Shown: positions 42,220-51,150, counted from the stretch's first letter. The stretch is DNA of 64,000 nucleotides from Halalkaliarchaeum desulfuricum (GCF_002952775.1 NZ_CP025066.1:1798001-1862000), one strand, 5' to 3'. Notes: generated by a model not told the origin, from the sequence alone. Numbers and translations: made by a program.

Positions 42220-42671
42220 TGGGTGGCGGACAACAGCAGCTCCAGCAGCTCTCCCAGGAGCTCCAGATGATCGAAGGGGAGATCGAGGAGCTCGAAGGCG
42301 AGATCGAACGGATCAACCAGGAGAAAGCCGACATCGACGACGCGATGGAGGCGATCGAACTGCTCGAGAGCGACTCGACGGTGCAGGTCCCCCTCGGCGG
42401 CGGCGCGTACGTCCGGGCGGAGGTCCAGGACATCGACGAGATCATCGTCAAGATCGGCGCCGACTACGCGCTCGAACAGGACCAAGAGGAGGCAGCGGAC
42501 GCCCTGGAGCTGAAAAAGGAGTCGCTCGACGACCAGATCGAGGAGGTCCGCGAGCAGATCAGCGAACTCGAAAGCGAGAGCGAACGGCTCGAGGCGCAGG
42601 CCCAGCAGATGCAACAGCAGATGCAACAACAGCAGATGCAGCAGATGCAGCAGGAAGGCCAGGACGAGTAG
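42216..42671 (+). CDS. pfdA: Prefoldin alpha subunit
   Basis: A 151-residue chaperone subunit. Two long coiled-coil helices flank a beta hairpin: QQLSQELQMIEGEIEELEGE, TVQVPLGGGAYVRAEVQDID (hairpin, about residues 70-90), and KESLDDQIEEVREQISELES. The C terminus is Gln/Met-rich (QQMQQQMQQQQMQQMQQEG). It hands unfolded proteins to the thermosome. The gene sits between rplX and ftsY, the usual archaeal order. Confidence 0.95.
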   Translation: MMGGGQQQLQQLSQELQMIEGEIEELEGEIERINQEKADIDDAMEAIELLESDSTVQVPLGGGAYVRAEVQDIDEIIVKIGADYALEQDQEEAADALELKKESLDDQIEEVREQISELESESERLEAQAQQMQQQMQQQQMQQMQQEGQDE

Positions 42672-42675
42672 AGCC

Positions 42676-43794
42676 GTGTTCGACGGACTCAAAGACAAGC
42701 TGAACGGGTTCCGCGAGGACGTCGAAGACTCGGCCGAAGTCGAAGGGGAAGTTGAAGCGGATATCGAAGCGGGAGTCGAAGCGGACGTCGAAACGGAAGC
42801 GGAGGTAGAGGCCGAGGAGTCGGCCGACAGCACAGAGGCCGGACGCGCCGATCCGGAGGCGAGTGACGCCGAGTCGGAGGCGAGTGACGCCGACGAGGAC
42901 AGCGACGGCCCCGGCACGTTCGCACGAGCGAAGGCGTTCGCGACCGGCCGGATCATCATCGAGGAGGAGGATCTCGAGGAGCCGCTGTGGGAGCTCGAGA
43001 TGGCGCTTCTGGAAAGCGACGTGGAGATGAGCGTCGCGGAACGGATCCTCGAGAACGTCCGGGAGAACATGCTCGGCGAGACGAGAAAGCAGGTCGAGAC
43101 GACCGGCGAACTCGTCGAATCGGCGCTGCAGGACGCCCTGCTCGACGTCATCTCGGTGGGGCAGTTCGACTTCCAGCGCCGGATCGAGGGGGCCGAACCA
43201 CCGGTAGTGATCGTCTTCACCGGCGTCAACGGCGTCGGAAAGACCACGAGCATCGCGAAGCTCTCGGAGTGGCTCGCAGACCGGGGCTACTCGTCGGTGC
43301 TCGCCAACGGCGACACCTATCGGGCGGGTGCAAACGAGCAGATATCCGAGCACGCCGATCGGCTCGGTCGGAAGCTGATCAGCCACGAGCAGGGCGGCGA
43401 CCCCGCCGCGGTCATCTACGACGGCGTGGAGTACGCGAAAGCCAACGACGTCGACATCGTGCTGGGCGACACCGCCGGACGGCTCCACACCAGCGACGAC
43501 CTGATGTCACAGCTGGAGAAGATCGATCGGGTCGTGGACCCGGACCTGACGCTGTTCGTCGACGAGGCGGTCGCCGGACAGGACGCGGTCCAGCGCGCGA
43601 AACAGTTCAACGAGGCCGCCGAGATCGACGGGACGATCCTCACGAAGGCCGACGCCGACTCCTCGGGCGGGGCGGCGATCTCGATCGCGTACGTCACCGG
43701 CAAGCCGATCCTCTTTCTGGGAACCGGCCAGGAGTACGACGACCTCGAGCGGTTCGATCCAGAAGAGCTCGTGGATCGGCTGGTCGGAGAGTAG
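42676..43794 (+). CDS. ftsY: Signal recognition particle receptor FtsY
   Basis: A 372-residue SRP-receptor GTPase. Residues 15-80 are an acidic A domain with short repeats (EVEGEVEADIEAGVEADVET). The NG domain follows: WELEMALLESDVEMSVAERI, G1 TGVNGVGKTTSIAKL (about residue 180), ANGDTYRAGANEQ, G3 LGDTAGRLHT, G4 LTKADADSSGGAAIS, and GTGQEYDDLERFDPEELVD. The start is GTG 42676, four bases after the pfdA stop. It docks SRP-ribosome complexes at the membrane. Confidence 0.96.
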   Translation: MFDGLKDKLNGFREDVEDSAEVEGEVEADIEAGVEADVETEAEVEAEESADSTEAGRADPEASDAESEASDADEDSDGPGTFARAKAFATGRIIIEEEDLEEPLWELEMALLESDVEMSVAERILENVRENMLGETRKQVETTGELVESALQDALLDVISVGQFDFQRRIEGAEPPVVIVFTGVNGVGKTTSIAKLSEWLADRGYSSVLANGDTYRAGANEQISEHADRLGRKLISHEQGGDPAAVIYDGVEYAKANDVDIVLGDTAGRLHTSDDLMSQLEKIDRVVDPDLTLFVDEAVAGQDAVQRAKQFNEAAEIDGTILTKADADSSGGAAISIAYVTGKPILFLGTGQEYDDLERFDPEELVDRLVGE

Positions 43795-43848
43795 GATCCA
43801 CCGCGTTCCACGTCGAGTTCGGTTCCTTCGGCTGCCAGGAGTTCGTTT

Positions 43849-45162
43849 TCAGTCAGCAGCGCCCGGTGCGACCTGCCCGCCGAGCATCTCCCGGAGGTCG
43901 GCCTGCGGCTCCCCGATCGGCTGGAGGCCGTACTCGGCGTTCAGCGCTTCCACCAGCTCCGGGGTGAGGAACTCCGGAATCGACGGGCCAAGCCGGATGT
44001 CCTCGACACCCAGCGAGAGCAGTCCCAACAGGACCGCGACCGCCTTCTGTTCGAACCACGAGAGCACGATGCTCACCGGCAGGTCGTTCACCCCGCAGTC
44101 GAGTTCCTCCGCGAGGGCGGTGGCGATCCGGACCGTCGAGTAGGAGTTGTTACACTGTCCCTGATCGAGGAACCGCGGGATCTCTGTCCCCGGGACGGTG
44201 CCGAACTCGAGATCGTTGAACCGGAACTTCCCGCAGGAGGTGGTCATCACGATGCAGTCTTCGGGGATCGATTTCACGAGTTCGCGGTAGTAATCCCGGC
44301 CGGGGGTGGGGGCGTCACACCCCGCGACAACGAAGACGTGCCGCAGTTTGCCCTCTTCGATCGCTTCGAGGATCTCGTCGGCCAGCTCCAGGACCGGCTG
44401 GTGGTGAAACCCGGTGGTCACGGTTCCGGTCGGCTCCCAGTCGACTGCAGGCAGCGACTTCGCCGTCTCGATCACGGGCGTGAAGTCGCCGTCCTCGATC
44501 GACTCGGCCTCCTCGAGCCCGGCGACGCCGGTGGTGAAAAAGCGGTCCTCGTACGCCTCGCGGGTGGGCTGGACGCAGTTGCTCGTGCCGACGATCGCCC
44601 CCGGGAAGTCGACGAACAGGGTGCGCTGGTCGTGCCAGGCGCCGCCGACGTTGCCCTTCAGGTGGTCGTACTTCGAGAGTTCGGGGTACGCGTGGGCGGG
44701 CAGCATCTCCGAGTGGGTGTACACCGATACGCCTTCGCCCTCGGACTGCTCGAGCAGTTGCTTGAGGTCGTGGAGGTCGTGGCCGGTCACCAGGATCGCG
44801 TTCCCTTCGACCCCGTTTTGCGGGACTTCAGTGGGTTCGGGGACGCCGAGCTCGTTCGTGTGCGCCTCGTCGAGCAGCTCCATCGCGGAGACCGCCGCCT
44901 CGCCCACCTCGAGGGCCTGTTCGAGTGTCTCCTCGGGGTCGAAGTTCACGTTCGTCAGTGTCGAGTACAGCGCCTCGTGGACCGCGGCGTCGACCTCCGG
45001 ATCCGCATACCCCAGCCGCCGTGCGTGGGTGGCGTACGCCGAGACACCTTTGAGACCGTAAACAGTCAGATCCTGGATCCCCTGGATGTCGGGCTCTTTG
45101 CCACACACGCCGCGGGTCGTACAGCCGTCGTCGGGCGTCTGCTCGCACTGGTTACAGAACAT
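43849..45162 (-). CDS. hcp: Hybrid-cluster protein Hcp (class III type)
   Basis: A 437-residue hybrid-cluster protein, shorter than the about 550-residue bacterial class I/II proteins, which fits the archaeal class III. Seen: N-terminal MFCNQCEQT...GVCGKEPDI cysteine set for the cubane cluster, LVTGHDLHDLKQLLEQ, GTSNCVQPTREAYEDRFFTT, VVAGCDAPTPGRDYYRELV, TTSCGKFRFNDL, LDQGQCNNSYSTVRIA and a C-terminal SWFEQKAVAVLLGLLSLGVE. These contain the hybrid-cluster ligands. Known function: NO reduction and protection from nitrosative stress; hydroxylamine reduction is seen in vitro. An HTH_10 regulator gene lies directly upstream. Confidence 0.93.
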   Translation of the reverse strand: MFCNQCEQTPDDGCTTRGVCGKEPDIQGIQDLTVYGLKGVSAYATHARRLGYADPEVDAAVHEALYSTLTNVNFDPEETLEQALEVGEAAVSAMELLDEAHTNELGVPEPTEVPQNGVEGNAILVTGHDLHDLKQLLEQSEGEGVSVYTHSEMLPAHAYPELSKYDHLKGNVGGAWHDQRTLFVDFPGAIVGTSNCVQPTREAYEDRFFTTGVAGLEEAESIEDGDFTPVIETAKSLPAVDWEPTGTVTTGFHHQPVLELADEILEAIEEGKLRHVFVVAGCDAPTPGRDYYRELVKSIPEDCIVMTTSCGKFRFNDLEFGTVPGTEIPRFLDQGQCNNSYSTVRIATALAEELDCGVNDLPVSIVLSWFEQKAVAVLLGLLSLGVEDIRLGPSIPEFLTPELVEALNAEYGLQPIGEPQADLREMLGGQVAPGAAD

Positions 45163-45246
45163 CGTATTCGGACCGAGGGATGCCGACACCAAAACGCCGG
45201 CCGAGATTCCTGCCGTCGGATACCGGTCCCCGAACGCGTTCGGGTC

Positions 45247-45260
45247 GAGTATAAAAACTC
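45247..45260 (-). promoter_or_regulatory. TATA box inside a GAGT-n6-ACTC inverted repeat upstream of hcp
   Basis: The minus strand reads GAGT TTTTAT ACTC about 90 bp before the hcp start. A 4-bp dyad frames a TATA-like core, so a regulator (perhaps the adjacent HTH_10 protein) could act there. Confidence 0.4.
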
Positions 45261-45280
45261 TGTGCGCCGGAGTGGCACGA

Positions 45281-45940
45281 TCACTGGACGTCCGACTGCA
45301 ACCCGATCGGTCCGGTCAGTTCCTCGACGAACGCCTCGATGACCGTCCCCTCGGCGCGCTGGAGCGTCTCGCTGCAGGTCGACTTCGCGAGGCCGACCTC
45401 CTCGGCGAGTTCGGTCAAAGAGCACCGTCTGGGCGTCTCGTAGTAGCCCCGTTCGACCGCGGTCAAAAGCAGATCCCGCTGGGCCTCCGTGAGCAGTTCC
45501 TCCGGGCGCGGATCGTCGCGGATGTACTCGACCCGGTACTCGACGCCGGCGCCGTCGAACTCCTCGAACAACGCCGCCAGCCGGTCGGCGGCGCCGCTAA
45601 CCTCAAGGGTGACCTCCCCGTCGCTGATGCGCACCGGGAAGTCGATCAACACCCCCGATGTCTGGGCCGATAACACGAGCATCGGCGTCCGTGTCTCGAT
45701 CTGGACTGTCACCTGCCCCGTTGACTCGTGGACCAGTTCCGCTTCGAGGATTCCGGGATGGGATTCGATCGCCGGGACGATTTCGTCCGGATCGTCGGCA
45801 TAGACGGTGATCAGGGCGATCCCCGAATCGTCCGAGGGAACGGCCGACAGCACACACACCGTCGCGTCCGGATACCGTTCGGTCACCTCCGAGACCCACA
45901 CCCCATCGGGCATGTCCAGTACGATCCGTACCCTGCTCAT
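45281..45940 (-). CDS. HTH_10 (bacterioopsin-activator-type) regulator upstream of hcp
   Basis: A 219-residue regulator. The N-terminal part (MSRVRIVLDMPDGVWVSEVT, LLDEAEL-like strands and QVTVQIETRTPMLVLSAQTS) is sensor-like. The C-terminal HTH_10 domain holds LTEAQRDLLLTAVERGYYET, CSLTELAEEVGLAKSTCSET and LQRAEGTVIEAFVEEL. Its start overlaps the mutS stop by four bases, and hcp follows on the same strand 118 bp later with its own promoter-like site. Cysteines in the recognition region are not enough to claim metal sensing. It may control hcp; inference from position. Confidence 0.85.
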   Translation of the reverse strand: MSRVRIVLDMPDGVWVSEVTERYPDATVCVLSAVPSDDSGIALITVYADDPDEIVPAIESHPGILEAELVHESTGQVTVQIETRTPMLVLSAQTSGVLIDFPVRISDGEVTLEVSGAADRLAALFEEFDGAGVEYRVEYIRDDPRPEELLTEAQRDLLLTAVERGYYETPRRCSLTELAEEVGLAKSTCSETLQRAEGTVIEAFVEELTGPIGLQSDVQ

Positions 45941-48747
45941 CGCTCTAGCGTTCCCTCGGAGCCGTCGATCTCGCCGTTCCGTTCGCCGTCGATCTCGCTG
46001 TTCCGTTCGCCGTCGATCCGTTCTTGCCACTCCTGAACTTTCGCCATCAGTTCGACCGGCGGCGTCTCGTTGACGTCCGTCTCCGAGAGCTCTTCGAGCA
46101 CATCGTCGGCGCCGGGTGGGAGCTCCGGAATGTCTTCTCGGTCCGCCACCGCGGTCCGTCCGTCCAGCTCGTGATCGTCGTCGGATCGCCCGGAGCCACC
46201 GTCGCCCGACCGGAACGACCCCGACGAGAGATCGAACACTGCCTGGATCGGTTCGGTAGCCTCCTGCTCCCGTCCGTCGCCGGATTCGTCACTCCCGCCG
46301 CCGGAGCCTCGCGCCTCGATCGCCTTCTCCTCGCGGAGCCGCCCGAGCACCTCGTCGGCCCGGGAGACGACCGGCTCCGGAACCCCGGCCAGGTCGGCCA
46401 CGTGGATGCCGTAGGAACGATCGGTTGGGCCCTCCCGGATCGTTCGGAGGAACGTCACGTCGCCGTCGCGCTCCTCGGCGGCGACGTGCACGTTCTCCAC
46501 TCGGGGGAGATGCTCCGCCAGCGTCGTCAGCTCGTGGTAGTGGGTCGCAAACAGCGTCTTCGCGCCGATCTCGTTGTGGAGGTACTCGGTGGCGGCCCAG
46601 GCGATCGAGATCCCGTCGTAGGTGGCGGTCCCGCGGCCGACCTCGTCGAGGATCACGAGCGAGTTCTCGGTCGCCGAGTGAAGGATGTTCGACAGCTCCT
46701 GCATCTCCACCATGAACGTCGAGCGCCCCTCTGCGAGTTCGTCCAGCGCCCCCACGCGGGTGTAGATCCCGTCGACGACGCCGACGGTTGCCTCCCGGGC
46801 GGGGACGAAGCTGCCGGCCTGCGCGAGCAGGGCGATCAGCGCGGCCTGGCGCATGTACGTCGACTTCCCGCTCATGTTCGGCCCGGTGACCAAAAGGAAC
46901 CGCCGGCGTTCGTCCATCGCGAGGTCGTTCGGGACGAACTCGGTGGACTGCTCGACAACCGGGTGTCGGCCCGCCTCGATCGACAGCTCGTCGCCGTCGG
47001 TGACGGTCGGGCGAGTCCAGCCGTTGACGGCGGCATGCTCCGCGAGCGCGGCGAAGACGTCGACGGCCGCAATCGCGCGACCGACGTCCTGCAGCAGTTC
47101 CGCCCGGCCGGCGACACGTTCCCGAAGTTCACAGAACAGTTCGTGTTCCAGATCGCCACGGGCCTCCTCCAGCCGGAGCACCTCCCGCTCCCGCTCTTCG
47201 AGCTCGTCGGTGGTGAACCGCTTCGAGTTCTTCAGCGTCTTCACTTCGCGGTAGTGTTCCGGCACCCGATCGGCGACGGACTTGCCGACCTGGATGTAGT
47301 AGCCGTCGGTCTTGTTCCGGTCGACGGTGACGTGCGAGAGCCCGTGCCGCTTCCGCTCCCGGTCGGCCAGCCCGTCGAGCCACTCCCGAACCGCCTCGTG
47401 GCGTTCGATGACCTCGTCGAGTTCCTCGTCGTACCCCCGCCGGAACAGCCCGCCCTGGGTGACCGAGTCGGGGGGATCCTCCGCGAGCGCCTCGGCGAGT
47501 TCTTTCCGCACTCCACGGACGGTTTCGAGATCGAGCCCGCGCAGCGTCTCGGCGATCGGCGACGCCTCGAGTTCGGTGCCATCGATCGCCTCCAGCAGCC
47601 GGTGGGGCACTGCGAGCGTGTCCCGGACCGAAAGCAGGTCGCGGGCGTCGGCGCTGCCGTTGGCCGCCCGGGAGCCGAGCCGTTCGAGATCGGCCGCCTC
47701 CCCGAGGACGTCCCGGACCTGATCCCGCGCGAGCGCCGCCGACGCGAACGCTTCGACTGCATCGAGCCGGCGGCCGATCTCCGCCCGGTCCCGGCGCGGG
47801 CGGGCGAGCCACTCCCGGAGCAGCCGGCGGCCGGGCGTCGTGACCGTGTGATCGACCGTGGCGAACAGCGACCCCTCCCGGTTCCCCTGCATCGTCTCGG
47901 CGAGTTCGAGGTTGCGCTGGGTGGTCGCGTCGAGAGCGACGTGATCGCCGGGCTCGTAGGCCTGAAGCCGGGTCATCGCGGCGGTCACGCCGGCGCCGGT
48001 TTCCTCGGCGTAGCCGACGACGGCGCCGGCGGCCCGGATCGCGAGCGTCGACTCGAGCCCGATCGCCTCCGGCGTCGACGATCCGAACTGTTCGCGGACG
48101 GCGTGGCGGGCCCGCCCCGGCGCGAACAGCTCCGCCTCCGGCAGCGACAGCGTCGCGTCGGTTTCCTCCCGGATCGCCGACAGCATCGGCTCGTCGGTCC
48201 GAACCGCCGGGCCGGGGATCACCTCCGCGGGGCCGAACCGGTGCAGCTCCGCACGGGCGGCGTCCCGGTCCTCGACGGCGGTCGCGGTGAACCGGCCCGT
48301 CGTCACGTCCGCGAACGCGAGTCCGTACGCAGTGTCCGTTTCTGCGCTGCGATCGCCGGAGTCTGTGGCCTCGCGGTCGGCGACGATCGCGGCGAGATAC
48401 TGTGCGTCCGCGTCGTGGGTGCCGAGGAACGTCCCCGGGGTGACGACCTTCGTGATCTCCCGTGCGTGACCGCCGCCGTCGGTTTCGTACTGATCGGCGA
48501 CGGCGACGCGGTAGCCCTTCTCGACCAGCGCCTTCAGGTACGGAGAAAGCTCCGACAGCGGCACGCCCGCCATCGGGTACGACGAGCCGTGGGAGGACTT
48601 CTGGGAAACCTTCAGGTCCAGCTCGCGGCCGACGAACTCGGCGTCCTCGGCGAAGAACTCGTAGAAGTCGCCACACTGCATCGCGAGCAGGTCCGCGTCG
48701 GTCTCCTCTTTCAGCGAGAGGAACTCGCCGACGATCCCGTCAGTCAT
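45937..48747 (-). CDS. mutS: DNA mismatch repair protein MutS
   Basis: A 936-residue MutS1-type protein. Seen: mismatch-binding N terminus MTDGIVGEFLSLKEETDADL, LLAMQCGDFYEFFAEDAEFV (Phe-x-Glu-like FYEFF), the core (VTTPGRRLLREWLARPRRDR), Walker A TGPNMSGKSTYMRQAALIAL (about residue 660), TFMVEMQELSNILHSAT, Walker B LVILDEVGRGTATYDG and TLFATHYHELTTLAEHLPRV. The C terminus is acidic and includes a 24-bp-unit tandem repeat before the last residues. ATG 48747 marks the family N terminus. It recognises mismatches with MutL, which is not in this window. Confidence 0.96.
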   Translation of the reverse strand: MTDGIVGEFLSLKEETDADLLAMQCGDFYEFFAEDAEFVGRELDLKVSQKSSHGSSYPMAGVPLSELSPYLKALVEKGYRVAVADQYETDGGGHAREITKVVTPGTFLGTHDADAQYLAAIVADREATDSGDRSAETDTAYGLAFADVTTGRFTATAVEDRDAARAELHRFGPAEVIPGPAVRTDEPMLSAIREETDATLSLPEAELFAPGRARHAVREQFGSSTPEAIGLESTLAIRAAGAVVGYAEETGAGVTAAMTRLQAYEPGDHVALDATTQRNLELAETMQGNREGSLFATVDHTVTTPGRRLLREWLARPRRDRAEIGRRLDAVEAFASAALARDQVRDVLGEAADLERLGSRAANGSADARDLLSVRDTLAVPHRLLEAIDGTELEASPIAETLRGLDLETVRGVRKELAEALAEDPPDSVTQGGLFRRGYDEELDEVIERHEAVREWLDGLADRERKRHGLSHVTVDRNKTDGYYIQVGKSVADRVPEHYREVKTLKNSKRFTTDELEEREREVLRLEEARGDLEHELFCELRERVAGRAELLQDVGRAIAAVDVFAALAEHAAVNGWTRPTVTDGDELSIEAGRHPVVEQSTEFVPNDLAMDERRRFLLVTGPNMSGKSTYMRQAALIALLAQAGSFVPAREATVGVVDGIYTRVGALDELAEGRSTFMVEMQELSNILHSATENSLVILDEVGRGTATYDGISIAWAATEYLHNEIGAKTLFATHYHELTTLAEHLPRVENVHVAAEERDGDVTFLRTIREGPTDRSYGIHVADLAGVPEPVVSRADEVLGRLREEKAIEARGSGGGSDESGDGREQEATEPIQAVFDLSSGSFRSGDGGSGRSDDDHELDGRTAVADREDIPELPPGADDVLEELSETDVNETPPVELMAKVQEWQERIDGERNSEIDGERNGEIDGSEGTLER
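45961..46020 (-). repeat. 24-bp tandem repeat in the mutS tail, 2.5 copies
   Basis: Units 45961-45984 and 45985-46008 and a half unit to 46020 encode IDGERNSE/IDGERNGE-type octapeptides near the MutS C terminus. The unit is a multiple of three, so the frame is kept. Confidence 0.9.
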
Positions 48748-48868
48748 ACCCGTTCGTCGGGCGGGCGGGCGGTAAAACGCTGTGGGTCCGTCCCGGCGCG
48801 ACCGATTCAGGTGTAGAGATCTGTCCTCATCTCCCACATTTATACCCCGCCACGTCGACCCCACTGAC

Positions 48869-49798
48869 ATGGCTTTCCACGAGATGGACGTCGACACGAT
48901 CTGGCTGAACGGAGAGTTCGTGGACTGGGAGGACGCCACCACCCACGTTCTCACCCACGCGCTCCACTACGGGACGGGCGTGTTCGAGGGGGTTCGCTGT
49001 TACGACACCGAAAACGGCCCGGCGATCTTCCGGTGGGACGAGCATCTCGACCGGCTGTACGACTCCGCGAAGCCGTACGAACTCGATATCGGTCACAGCC
49101 ACGAGGAGCTGAGTGAGGCGACGCTGGAACTCCTCCGCCGCGAGGGGCTCGAGAGCTGTTACATCCGGCCGATCGCGTACTACGGCTACCACTCGCTGGG
49201 CGTCTCGCCGGGAGACTGTCCCACTGACGTCGCGATCGCCGCCTGGCCGTGGGGGACGTATCTCGGCGAGGAGGCGCTCGAAAACGGCGTCGACGTGATG
49301 GTCTCCTCCTGGCGGAAACACGCCTCCTCACAGATTCCGACGAACGTGAAGACGACCGGGCTGTACGTGAACTCGATGCTCGCCGGCGAGGAGGCCCGGC
49401 GGAACGGCTACGTCGAGGCGATCGTGCTCAACAAGGAGGGCAACGTCGCCGAGGGCCCCGGCGAGAACCTCTTTATGGTGAACGACGGCGAGATCTTCAC
49501 CACCGGCCCCGCCCAGAGCATTCTCGAGGGGATCACCCGGGACACGGTGATCACGCTCGCCGAGGAGCTCGGATACACCGTCCACGACGAGGCGGTGATC
49601 TCCCGGGGGCAGCTGTACACCGCAGACGAACTGTTCTTCACCGGCTCCGCCGCCGAGGTCACCCCGATCCGCAAGGTGGACAACGTCGAGATCGGCGCCG
49701 GCACCCGGGGGCCGGTCACCGAGGAGATCCAGGGGGCGTTCTTCGATCTCGTCGAGCGGAAGACCGACGCTCACGACGACTGGTTCACCTATGTCTAG
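48869..49798 (+). CDS. ilvE: Branched-chain amino acid aminotransferase
   Basis: A 309-residue fold-type IV PLP enzyme. Seen: DTIWLNGEFVDWEDATTHVL, THALHYGTGVFEGVRCYDTE, YIRPIAYYGYHSLGVSPGD, the PLP lysine region NVKTTGLYVNSMLAGEEARR, EAIVLNKEGNVAEGPGENLF and EGITRDTVITLAEELGYTV, typical of IlvE. It transfers amino groups between glutamate and Leu, Ile or Val. ATG 48869 is used. A TATA-like TTTATA (about 48839) lies 30 bp upstream. Confidence 0.94.
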   Translation: MAFHEMDVDTIWLNGEFVDWEDATTHVLTHALHYGTGVFEGVRCYDTENGPAIFRWDEHLDRLYDSAKPYELDIGHSHEELSEATLELLRREGLESCYIRPIAYYGYHSLGVSPGDCPTDVAIAAWPWGTYLGEEALENGVDVMVSSWRKHASSQIPTNVKTTGLYVNSMLAGEEARRNGYVEAIVLNKEGNVAEGPGENLFMVNDGEIFTTGPAQSILEGITRDTVITLAEELGYTVHDEAVISRGQLYTADELFFTGSAAEVTPIRKVDNVEIGAGTRGPVTEEIQGAFFDLVERKTDAHDDWFTYV

Positions 49799-49830
49799 GC
49801 GGATCGCATCCTTCGACTGGAAGGACGGAG

Positions 49831-50595
49831 CTAGAATACGCCGAACACGAACGCGAATCCGACCAGCACCAGGACGACCGCGGTGAGCGTCGGCAGATAC
49901 GGCGTGTACTGTTCGATGCGCTCGCGGTGGGTTTGATAGCCCGCGATCAAAAGCAGCGTCGGGGCGAGGATCGCCAGGATCACCGCCCCCGAGTAGACCA
50001 GCATCAACTCGAGACAGAACTCGGTGCCCGCACAGATCGCGAGGATCTGGAGCGGCTCCTCGTGGGCGAAGCCCAACACGAGCGCGGTCGTTCCGAGGGT
50101 GGCGAGCCCGCCTTCCGCGTGACTCTCGTCGAGGTGGGCGTGGCCGCCGTTCCCGCCGGGGAGTCGATCTCGGATCCGAGCCAGCGGCCCGGGTTCGTCC
50201 TGGTCGTGGTCGTGGTCGTGGTCGTGGTTGTGGTCGTGGTCGTGTTCGTGGTTGTGGTCGTGGTCGTGGTCGTGTTCGTGGTTGTGGTCGTGGTCGCCGT
50301 GCCCGTCGCTCAGGTATTCGTGAACACCGAGCAGGATCAGCATCGTCCCGGCGAGCGGTTTCATGTACGGCCCCTCCGCGAACTCGGCGAACCGGCTCAC
50401 CGAAAAGTACGCGACGACGAGTGCCACGCTACTTATCAGGTGACCGATACCGAGCACCAGCCCGGCGATCGTCCCCTGGATCCACTTTCGTGGTCGATCG
50501 AGGGCGTAGGCTGCGGCGATCGGCCAGCCGTGATCCGGCAACACGCCGTGGAGCACACCGAGCACCACGACGCCGACGACGAGCTCTACGTCCAC
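49831..50595 (-). CDS. NiCoT-type nickel/cobalt transporter with histidine-rich loop
   Basis: A 254-residue membrane protein. Seen: the HX4DH signature HGVLPDHGW in an early helix, helices AGLVLGIGHLISSVALVVAY, LAGTMLILLGVHEYL, TTALVLGFAHEEPLQILAIC, VYSGAVILAILAPTLLLIAG and LTAVVLVLVGFAFVFG. Between them (residues 98-132) lies a loop of His-Asp/Glu/Asn dipeptides likely to bind metal. A second H-rich section (HAHLDESHAEGG) follows. It is divergent from a NikR-like regulator, so nickel is the best guess; cobalt export like RcnA is an alternative. Confidence 0.82.
   Translation of the reverse strand: MDVELVVGVVVLGVLHGVLPDHGWPIAAAYALDRPRKWIQGTIAGLVLGIGHLISSVALVVAYFSVSRFAEFAEGPYMKPLAGTMLILLGVHEYLSDGHGDHDHNHEHDHDHDHNHEHDHDHNHDHDHDHDQDEPGPLARIRDRLPGGNGGHAHLDESHAEGGLATLGTTALVLGFAHEEPLQILAICAGTEFCLELMLVYSGAVILAILAPTLLLIAGYQTHRERIEQYTPYLPTLTAVVLVLVGFAFVFGVF
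50201..50296 (-). repeat. TGGTCG-type simple repeat encoding the His/Asp loop
   Basis: Nearly continuous hexanucleotide repeats with TTG and TTC variants in a higher-order pattern encode the HDHDHN/HEHD loop of the NiCoT transporter. Such DNA is prone to length change. Confidence 0.9.
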
Positions 50596-50693
50596 GACTG
50601 TAACTGCCAGTCGACAGGTGAAGTGGATTGTTACTACGTGATTGTCGAAACCGTATTACGCGATAGCTGGAAATCCGGGACCCGATGGCGAAC

Positions 50694-50700
50694 AGTATAT
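50694..50700 (+). promoter_or_regulatory. TATA box of the NikR-like gene
   Basis: AGTATAT is centred about 29 bp before ATG 50727. Confidence 0.5.
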
Positions 50701-50726
50701 GCCTCTCCGGGGCGCAGCCACCGGAC

Positions 50727-51107
50727 ATGCGAACCAGTTTGACGGTCCCCGAGGAGCTTCTCGAGGAGTTCGACGACACCTGGCAGTCGGAGGGGATCGA
50801 CTCCCGGTCCCGGGCGATCCGGCAGGCGATGTCCGAGTACGTCCAGCGTCACCACGCGCTCGAGGCGACAGACGGGCGAGTCACCGGCGCGATCGTCACC
50901 GACTACGACCACCACGCCGCCGTCGACCGGATGTACGAACTCCAGCACGAGTACGACGACGCGATCATCTCGACCAGCCACGCCCACCAGGGCGACTGGT
51001 GTCTGGAGACGCTGTTCGTCGACGGCGACGCCGCTCGGATACGGGAACTCGTCTACCGGCTCAAGAACTTCGACGGCGTCCGGCGCGTCCGGACCATGAT
51101 GCTTTGA
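50727..51107 (+). CDS. NikR-like ribbon-helix-helix metal regulator
   Basis: A 126-residue protein. N-terminal ribbon-helix-helix MRTSLTVPEELLEEFDDTWQ with SRAIRQAMSEYVQRHHALE; C-terminal ACT-like domain VTGAIVTDYDHHAAVDRMYE, IISTSHAHQGDWCLETLFVD and RIRELVYRLKNFDGVRRVRT. The nickel-site motif is H-x-H-x4-C (HAHQGDWC), one residue shorter than the H-x-H-x5-C of characterised NikR proteins. It is divergent from the NiCoT gene over a 131-bp spacer, so it probably controls that transporter. ATG 50727 follows a TATA box. Confidence 0.83.
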   Translation: MRTSLTVPEELLEEFDDTWQSEGIDSRSRAIRQAMSEYVQRHHALEATDGRVTGAIVTDYDHHAAVDRMYELQHEYDDAIISTSHAHQGDWCLETLFVDGDAARIRELVYRLKNFDGVRRVRTMML

Positions 51108-51150
51108 ACGCACTGTTTCCCCTGCGACCGAGGGAACACGCCCGTTTCCG

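Noticed and set aside
46024-48816. 930-codon plus-strand open frame opposite mutS
   Set aside because: It is the antisense shadow of mutS created by GC-rich codon bias; the product is Arg/Gly/Pro-rich and matches no domain, while the minus strand has all MutS motifs.
50201-50296. CRISPR or regulatory repeat
   Set aside because: A simple-sequence repeat that encodes the His-rich loop of the transporter; no spacers.
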